From Synanceia verrucosa (taxonomy: Eukaryota; Chordata; Actinopteri; Perciformes; Synanceiidae), in the NCBI GenBank assembly GCA_029721515.1, contig CM056562.1, forward strand, positions 17,553,335 to 17,617,334: a stretch of DNA of 64,000 nucleotides. The letters are read 5' to 3'. The notes below the pieces were generated by a model. That model made no database searches and was not told the DNA's origin. It saw only the letters and a program-made list of their open reading frames with translations. Below, piece after piece: positions 56,682 to 64,000 of the stretch. Position 1 is the stretch's first letter, and every line of letters begins with the position of its first letter. The position numbers and the translations under genes are program-made.

Positions 56682-59297
56682 CCTGATGTAGCCAAAATGG
56701 CGTTTGCAGAAATAATGTGTTTGTTGATTTTTGAAAGGACGCAAACTGTTAGTATTTGTGTTAAATTTGTAGGGAAATCTTTCTGTCAAAGGGAAGGGTG
56801 CCTTCGGGGGAATTGCATATTCACAAAAAGAAGCAACGGACCTCCAGCGTTAAAATGCACCTTCGTTTGTTTGTGTTGAAGTGTTTTTTCCTCATTCATT
56901 TTAAAACCTATTGAATTCAGTGATGTCATTTTCTCTTGCTTTTGTTCTCATATCCTGTTTTTCCTCATATTTACCAAAGATCAAATTCCCGCTGTGTGTT
57001 TCAGTATCTAATAATGTTTTGTAGTTGCTATAATCAGGACATTATCCAAAATCAAGGATCATACTCAGAGGGATGCCTGTGCTGTGTTTTTGTTAGGTGA
57101 CGTTTTATCAGAACTATTGCATGAACGTTTGTCTTTAACAGAAACAGTATTACCAGAATAAAAGAGAATGTTAGAATTGTTATTATAATCAAGCTTGTGT
57201 CAGATTCTGCTTTGCATGATTCATTAAATTCCCTCCTGCTTCCTGTCTTTGTGCCGGACTCACAGGATAAACACATCCCAGGCCAACTCTAGACACAGAC
57301 ATGAATGGAGTAGAATAAAAATGTGTCATTGATCCTCTATTGGGGGACTTTACTTGTTACAGCAGCATGAAAGAAGCAAGAAAAACAATAAAACTACAAT
57401 AATGAAAAAATAGAGTTGGGGATTGTAATAATAAATAATTCCCATTTTAACTAATAAAATACATTTTCAACGTATATTTAAACTCTATTTGCTCTTTGAG
57501 ATAAAGGACAGCAAACACAGCTATGTAAACGAAGCTGTTCTAACATTTTTTATATACATATTTACCAATTTATCAATCAATGTGGGTTAGTGTAAGTAAT
57601 TAAAATGGACAGGACACTATACAAACAAGATAAAATATGCTGGCTAACTCAAAAAGACGGTTTTTGACAAAATTTTCAGGGTTGGTCAGAAATGGCCTAA
57701 CTTAAAACTGATTTAATTTTTGGTGGTGATTGGATCCAATTCAACGGCACCACCAAAAATTAATTGTTTTTTGATTGGATGTCTTATATGTCCCAGGTGC
57801 CATGATAACAAGCTAAATACATACATAAACTAGAAAAGCACTCAGAGAGCGCAAACCTCCGCCAAGGCGGTGGTGACTTTTTATTTAAAGTTACCCCCGC
57901 CACCAAGGAGGTTATGTTTTCACCGAGGCTTGTTTGTTTGTTTGTTTGTCGGTTTGCAGACTAACTCAAATAGTTATGGATTTTTTTTGACGAAATTTTC
58001 AGGATTGGCTGGAAGTGGCCTAACTTAAAACTGATTAATTTTTGGTGGTGCCATTGAATGGGGTCCAATTTTTTTGTCAACCTTTTGGAACTCCTGGTAA
58101 AAATCTTTCCCTGTAGAATCTAAAAAAGTAGATTTGCGTTGATGCAGCTTCCAGTTTTAGTCCCCGAGGCAGACACCATCACTGCATTTAAGCTGAAGAC
58201 TTTCTCTTTGATGGTGCTCATAGTTAGGCCTCTAGTTTGTCACCAAAGTTAGCTACTGTAGATTCAGACTGCTGGACCTCCTATCCATCTGTTCCATGTC
58301 CCATTAATCAATGTTACTGGTTACATTTCTGACCTGGGGTCCTTGTGCTTTCTCATTTTGCATGTATCCACAACTCAAGGTTATGTGGTGAAGAGGAGGT
58401 TGTGGGGCTCAAACTGGAAGCTCCTCCACATCACTCGGGATCCATTCCTATCAATATTTGTCAATATACGTGGATCTATTATACATGCATCTGTGCTGGT
58501 AGAGGGATTTTTTTGTCCTTAGTCAATTACAGTGAGTATTGCTCTAATCAGCCAGATTCATTTAATTGTGTGTGTTCAGAGACTGTAATTCAGGGAGCAA
58601 AACACTCCTCCATTGTCACTTTTGTGTTTAATCCCTACACTCAGATAGAGGTGCAGGCATGCATGGCATGTCGACCACACACAAAAGAAATGTCAATTAG
58701 CCTCTGGTCTCTGTAAGTTCTGAAATAGTCCAGTCATCACCTGTTCTGAATAAATCATGCCTAAATGCACATCGAGCAAAGTGTTTTATGTTATAAACTT
58801 TTCATACTTTAGTTAATGTACTTTTGATTTGTAGTTTGATAGCCTCATTAGAGTGATTTTCGTGTTGTAATTTCTGAGCCTTTTTTTAATTTGTAAATTT
58901 GAGAGCCTTTTCCAGTTGATATTTAGTTCTAGTTGTGGTGGCCCTTGTTTGTTTCTAGTTTAGCGGTCAGAGTAGGGTCTCCCTGTCACACACTGTCCCT
59001 TGTCTGGTGCACATTGCTCACATCTCTGGATTCCTCTCTGTGCTACCTGCATCAACCTGCCTGGAATCAAATAAAAACTTTTACTCTGATAGTCCTGTTC
59101 CTTGAGTCGTGCATTTGGGTTCACCTGGAAAACTAGTTCCTCACAGATCAGATTGAGTACTACTGCTCTAGATTCTATGGTCATGATGGACTGAAGCAAG
59201 TGGGACGACCAGGTAAATGTGGATGACGATGAAAGAACAGCACAGATACTGTTCAAGTCATTCCATACATGTGGCAACCACTGGAGCAAATGCAAAG
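56682..59297. other. intergenic region between ttl and the next gene
   Basis: No supported gene. It holds the duplicated segment at 57640-58080 and otherwise AT-rich sequence. A 123-codon plus ORF at 58345 lacks a recognisable domain or splice context. Confidence 0.4.
57640..58080 (+). repeat. direct duplication of a teleost repeat module
   Basis: Two related segments in the same orientation begin with CTAACTCAAA (57644 and 57961). Both carry GACAAAATTTTCAGG/GACGAAATTTTCAGG, then TGGCCTAACTTAAAACTGAT and AATTTTTGGTGGTG. The first copy also closes with an inverted version of the last word (CACCACCAAAAATTAA, about 57749). Between them lies CAAACCTCCGCCAAGGCGG and a (TTTG)n run at about 57928-57950. 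The family was not assigned; it is probably a non-autonomous element with a tandem core. Confidence 0.6.
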
Positions 59298-59577
59298 GTG
59301 AGAGGCAGGGTACACCCTGGACAAGTTTCCAGTTCACCACAGGACACACAGAGACAGACAACCACTCACATTCACACCTACGGTCAATTTAAATGAACCA
59401 ATTAACCTAATCCCCATGCATGTTTTTGGATGGTGGGAGGAAGCCGGAGTACCAGAGAGAGAACCCACGCAGACACAGGGAGAACATGCAAACTCCACAC
59501 AGAAAGGCCGGTAATTGAACCCGGTACCTTCTTGCTGTGAGGCGACAGTGCTAACCACTATACCACCATGCTGCCCC
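59298..59577 (-). repeat. tRNA-derived SINE-like element, copy 3 (minus, 3' truncated)
   Basis: On the plus strand it runs from GGCAGGGTACACCCTGGACA through CAATTTAAATGAACCAATTA and GGAGAACATGCAAACTCCAC to AATTGAACCCGGTACC and ends in CCACTATACCACCATGCTGC. It therefore keeps the tRNA-like head but lacks the (ATGG)n tail end. It matches copy 1 over the middle and copy 2 at the head. Confidence 0.78.
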
Positions 59578-60749
59578 TTATTTAACATGAATTATTCAAT
59601 ATATTCTGAGATAGTCTGAAAAGGTATTTAGCAAATAAAAGCAGTAAAAAAAAGTCCAGTAGGCTATTTAAAATGTACTGATGACACACACTCGAGCTCA
59701 CAAGGTGAAAACAACACAGTCACAGACACATGCTTTATGCTCCTTTTTGACATCCATCATCTGTCCCATTAAAGGATCATCAGAGAAGAATGAAGAGGAA
59801 CAAAGAATGGTAAATACACATAAGGTTAGATGAGGTTATGGTCAAACCATGTCACTAATCTTTCTGACTTGTGTTCAGAATATCCTCTAGAGTGTGAACA
59901 AACTGTCGTGTTGGGGAACTTAAAGACACATTGTACTTCAGGCATGAACCAGGAGGACCTGTATAAAAATAAACAGAGAGACACAGCAGAGCGGGAGAGC
60001 TGAAACATCCCAGAGTGGTCTGACATCAACCTCCATCTGCAGAGCTTCATCTCCCTGCTGCCCCACCACACCTCCAGATGGTGAGACTCTTCCTCTCTTT
60101 TTTCAGTTCATATTCATATTCATTATTCAAGTAAAACATTTTATTTGTCACTGTATTTGCATTGACAATGTGCAATTACCATTTCCATCCATACTGTGTG
60201 CTTTTATCGTGTTTTGTCTTGTCTTGTTTTAAAATGATTTGTAAATTCTTCTTTTGGAATTTCAACTTTTAGAATTGTTTTGGTTATTTTCCTCCACAGT
60301 TTATTTTTGATATTTATTTCCTTTTTCTGCACCAAGTGTTGTTAAATGTTTCTATAAATCAAATAGTGAATAAATGCAATTGAACTTATTGAATTTGCTA
60401 ATTTTAAAATGTGAAGGAATACCTCTTTTCTCAACATGAAGACACACAGTTATGCAGGTGTTCAGGGATGCACACCCAGACTCAAAAAAATCTGGTACTC
60501 AGTACTGGTCATCACCGGCCCACTTCAGACATTATAGACGAAAAAAGAGACACAAAAGAAAAACAGTTTATAACCAAATCCAGCAATGTAAATACTACTA
60601 GTGCTAATTCTACTGATGGTAAATAACATGTTGCAGCTCCTCTCTGAGTCTTTGTTGTCACAAGCTTCATTAATCAGCTTGACTTACTGCCTCTTACTAT
60701 GTGAACTGTCTGTCCCAGCTCTAGGCCAGTTTACTGGCGGGCCTCCATC
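59578..60749 (+). other. promoter / 5'UTR of the unrecognised secreted-protein gene
   Basis: A probable 5'UTR exon ends at CCAGATG|GTGAGACT (60080), and a CTGTCCCAG acceptor at 60718 opens the exon containing the signal peptide start. A GTATAAAAAT (TATA-like) word lies at 59961. No other gene is seen. Confidence 0.4.
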
Positions 60750-62763
60750 ATGGTGAAACCGGGAGCGCTTCTCCTCCTGCTCACAGGTAAGCAGCCATTC
60801 AAACATTTTCACTGCTTTGGAATATAACCATTATTTCAAAGGAGTTTAATAACGAGCCTTATTTTCAACGACAGGTGCCACATTTTATAATAAACACGTT
60901 TGTGCAAAAATCAATTCATGCTCATCCATGAAGTCAAATCAAATCAAATGCCTTTATTATCATTGTAATACAGTATAGGCGTGCAGCTCCCATGGTGCTT
61001 TGCATAATTATGAACAGTCTCCAAGTATACACTGTGTGCACATTTGTTAATAAAGTTGCACTTTTGAGGACTAGTTTTATTATTTAACACCAACAGTCCA
61101 CAGTTCAATCAAAACCTGAATGTTTAAGGAGGTGAAAGTGAGGTTTTGGCTTTTGTAGAAGAATATCTGTGTGTGCACAATTATTGGGCAACTATCAGTG
61201 TGCAGAATTATTACATAACTCAAAGAAAAACAAAACAAAATCCTATCTTGCTTCTTTATTTCCATATTTTAAAGTCAGAATAATAAACAACTCTTTACAA
61301 ATAAACATATCTGACATTTCAAAAAATAAACCAGTGAACAATATAGCCACCCTTCTTTTCAATAACACTAAAGTCTTCCATCCATCCATGAGTCTGTCCA
61401 TGTCTTCATTACTCCACAGCCTCCCTGACTGTTCAGGAAGTTGTTGTTTTCCTTCACTGTACATCTCACGTTTAAGAAGGGCCTACAGTTTCCTCAGAAG
61501 GGTTTAGGTCAGGTGAAGAATGAGGCCATGGCATTATTCTCCCATCTTTAAGGCCTTTACTGGCTATAGCCACACAGTGGAGTACGTTTATGCTTCCTGC
61601 ATAAATATCATGGTCTTCTTGAAAGACCACAAATAAGGAGCACTGAACTAAAGATCAGCTTCTGTAATATTGAGTAACTTGAGTAAGTTAAAAACACTCA
61701 CATTTTAAGTCAGAGGTGTGAGTGAGAATGAAAAGCATTGAAGTGGTTCTTGATTGATGTGTAAAATGTATTTTTCCTCAAATTTGCCCTCTAGTTGCTG
61801 CCAGCCAGGATGCCCTTTCTGTGTCCACTGGTACATCTCAGGGACAGTACAACATCACCTCATGTCCCATCACCTATTATGGACACACATACCATTGGGT
61901 GGACGTGAGTAAAATCAATCCATGTCTTTCCCTCTACAGTTATTATTATCAGGCAGCCTGTTTGACTGCTGATGACTGTCTGTTAGGAAACAAAATGTGC
62001 AGCTTGTGTTCAATTCAACATCCATGAAGAATAAAGTTTCCAGTTATAAGAGAGTTGTTCTTGAAATCTTCAAAAAATTCTCCCAGTTCATTGTCCAAAA
62101 CTGCTAGCTATAGCCCTAAAATGAGAAAAATGATGCCATTATTGAGTTGAACTAATTTAAAACTATTTTTTTAATTTAGAAGTGGTGCAATACATTTAAT
62201 GAATAAATTTAATTAATGATGTTATTTGATGGAATGATGAACTGATTCTGAGTCAAACCGTGCCTTGAAAAGCCTTCATACTGATTTTCCATGAATGGTG
62301 TCTCTCTCTGTTTTTGCAGGTGTTTTTCTATCCAGATTCTTTTTCGGTTTGTTTCAAAGATGACTCAAATGATCTCCCACAAGACTGTGTTGTGTTTGGA
62401 CATAGAGGGGCTATGGAAAGACTGACTGTCAGAGTCTCTAACGCTCAAACAGGACCTGGATCCAAAATTCATACCAAACTACCACAATTCACTTCCATTT
62501 CCGACTGCCACGTCTTAGTGTTGTTACGCAGTACTGATGGATCCTCATATGTGAGTATCATCTGTCCCTTTTCTATAGGTCGATTGACCATTCTTTAAGT
62601 AGAAAAAACACATTTCAAAGCTTTCGGGGAGTTTCCTAATATTTCTTGTCTCTCTCCTGTTAATCTGTTAATCTGCTTTCAGGTGAGAATGCGGTTCTAT
62701 AACTTTGGCAGTCTAACAGCTCTGCAAATTTTTGGACCTCCAGACAATGTTCCTGCTGAAATT
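60750..62763 (+). CDS. unrecognised small secreted protein (5' part, at least four coding exons)
   Basis: Exons: (60719) ATG 60750-60786, 61795-61904, 62320-62550 and 62683-62763, then a GTGAGT donor. The rest lies beyond the readable part or past the window. The exons join in frame to 153 codons. The first residues ([15 protein letters not shown]) form a short signal peptide. The mature part has one N-glycosylation sequon (NIT, 32-34) and Cys at 36, 60, 72 and 112. The motifs [33 protein letters not shown] and [20 protein letters not shown] look like a beta-rich extracellular domain. I do not recognise the family. Introns after exons 2, 3 and 4 are phase 0, so the domain could be duplicated further on. 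No TM segment or enzyme motif is visible. Function is unknown. Confidence 0.72.
60928..61010 (+). repeat. TTTATTATCATTGTAAT-type repeat fragment
   Basis: AAATCAAATGCCTTTATTAT followed by CATTGTAATACAGT resembles the TTTATTGTCATT repeat end at 23800. It is a short retroposon-end fragment inside intron 1 of the secreted-protein gene. Confidence 0.4.
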
Positions 62764-62814
62764 GTGAGTAAGATCAGTCAGTTATGGAAACTTAAGTCCT
62801 TATCCAATGCACTT

Positions 62815-63090
62815 CATATATATATATATACGTATATATATATATATATACGTATATATATATACGTATATACGTATATATACGTTATATATATATATCT
62901 ATATATACGTATATATACATATATACGTATATATATGTATATACGTATATATATATATATACGTATATATATATACATATATATATTATGTATATACGCA
63001 TACGTATGATATATATACATAAGATATGTATACATAATATGTACGTATACGTACATACGTATACGTATACGTATGTATGTATATATATAC
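62815..63090. repeat. (TATA/TACG)n alternating purine-pyrimidine microsatellite
   Basis: About 275 bases of TATATATACG-type units, almost strictly alternating pyrimidine and purine, ending against CAGCTTTTATTTAC. Every ORF in it is a low-complexity artefact. It begins about 50 bp after the exon 4 donor of the secreted-protein gene. Confidence 0.95.
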
Positions 63091-64000
63091 AGCTTTTATT
63101 TACATTTACAAATAGGTATGTCCAAAATGATCCACACCCTTCTCAATAATCAGTAATAAAAGCCTTTATTGGCTATTACAGCAGTCAAATTCTTTTTATT
63201 ATTGCTGAACAGCTTTTTGCATGTCTCTATTGGTATTTTTGCTCATTCACCTTCAGTGAGCTCCTTTTTTTTAGGTTGGAGGGTCTCCTTGCCATCACCC
63301 TGATCTTTAACACCTCCACAGATTCTCAGTCATGATTCTGGCTGGGCCACTGCAAAACATGACTGCTTTTGTCCTCTAACCATTTCTTCACCACTTTTGC
63401 TGTATATTTTGGATCACTGTCATGTTGAAATGTCCGCTGGTGCTCAAGCTCAAGTTTCTCTGCAGACTGCTTCATGTTGTTGTAGAGAATCTTTTTGCTC
63501 CATATGCTCTTTTTTCATGGTGCTATTTACTGTGATCAGGTTCCCTGGTCCTTTAGCTTAAAAACACACCCAAAAGCATCAGTTTTCCACCACCATTTGA
63601 CAGTGAGGATGGTGTTCTTAGGGCTGAAGGCTTCTCCTTTTTACACCAAATGAAGGAAAGATCATTGTGGGCAACAATTCACATTTTGCTTCATCTGACC
63701 ATAAAACAGAAGACCAGAAGTCTTCTTCTTTGTCCAGATGAGTATTTGCAAAGGCCAAGCAGGTTTTTGAGTGCCTTATCTGGAGAAGTGGCGTCCTACT
63801 TGCTCTGCCTCCATGGACCCCAGCAGGGTTCAGTGTCTGTTGGACTGTCTGCCTTGAGATGTTTTCACCAGCAGAGCTTAGATTCACCAGGATGTTCTTG
63901 GTGGTGATCCTTGATTCTTCTTCACCTCTCTCTCTATCATTCTGGCTAACACAGGTGCCTCTTTTGTCTTCTGACCACGTCCTCTGAGATGTTCTACAAT
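63091..64000 (-). mobile_element. degraded Tc1-family transposon (minus strand, cut by window end)
   Basis: On the minus strand, 63887-63618 reads as the middle of a Tc1-type transposase (QTVQQTLNPAGVHGGRASRT, FANTHLDKEEDFWSSVLWSD, DEAKCEL), with the first catalytic Asp in LWSDE. Further 3' (63618 down to about 63300) the reading continues only with stops and frame changes, including words like FNMTVIQN and LQWPSQNHD where the second catalytic region would be. The coding sequence is therefore broken. The element ends at about 63091 in CAGCTTTTATTTACATTTAC next to TA-rich sequence, consistent with TA target insertion. It lies in the intron or flank of the secreted-protein gene. Confidence 0.82.

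Noticed and set aside
62683..63056. Long ORFs through the TA/CG tract (both strands)
   Set aside because: Repetitive Tyr/Ile low-complexity translations of a microsatellite; the true exon ends at the GTGAGT donor after 62763.

Overview
The window is nuclear DNA from a ray-finned fish, most likely a percomorph teleost. The evidence is compact multi-exon genes with short GT-AG introns, many long (CA)n/(TG)n microsatellites, tRNA-like SINE copies, Tc1-type transposon remains, and the block spata48 - ikzf1 - fignl1, which matches part of the vertebrate IKZF1 neighbourhood (human 7p12.2). No bacterial operons, CRISPR arrays or viral genes were seen.

Layout. 1-12.3 kb: almost gene-free, with one orphan exon-like segment (449-551) and one repeat-like unit carrying a clean minus-strand exon signature (8438-8507). 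12.3-21.1 kb: spata48 (+), rebuilt from nine exons that nearly all join in frame. 21.1-27.4 kb: intergenic. 27.4-43.6 kb: ikzf1/Ikaros (+), with a probable non-coding first exon, seven coding exons encoding 521 residues and six zinc fingers, and introns that hold microsatellites and one candidate regulatory block. 43.6-47.5 kb: intergenic, with a Tc1-type remnant. 48.2-50.0 kb: fignl1 (-), coding region in one exon. 50.0-51.95 kb: a divergent fignl1/ttl promoter interval with a ZNF143-type motif. 51.95-55.0 kb: ttl (+), seven exons, 409 residues, one GC-AG intron and an unusual Ser-rich C-terminal tail. 55-60 kb: 3' flank with SINE copies. 60-62.8 kb: the 5' part of an unrecognised gene for a small secreted protein. 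62.8-64 kb: a TA/CG microsatellite and a degraded Tc1 transposon running off the end.

The genes do not form one pathway. Ikaros is a lymphoid transcription factor, FIGNL1 an AAA ATPase of homologous recombination, TTL the enzyme that re-tyrosinates alpha-tubulin, and SPATA48 a testis-associated protein of unknown biochemistry. ikzf1 and fignl1 converge; fignl1 and ttl diverge. I found no convincing new multi-gene system. The items most worth following are the unrecognised secreted-protein gene, the TTL tail, the irregular spata48 splice junction, the orphan exons and the fignl1-ttl linkage.
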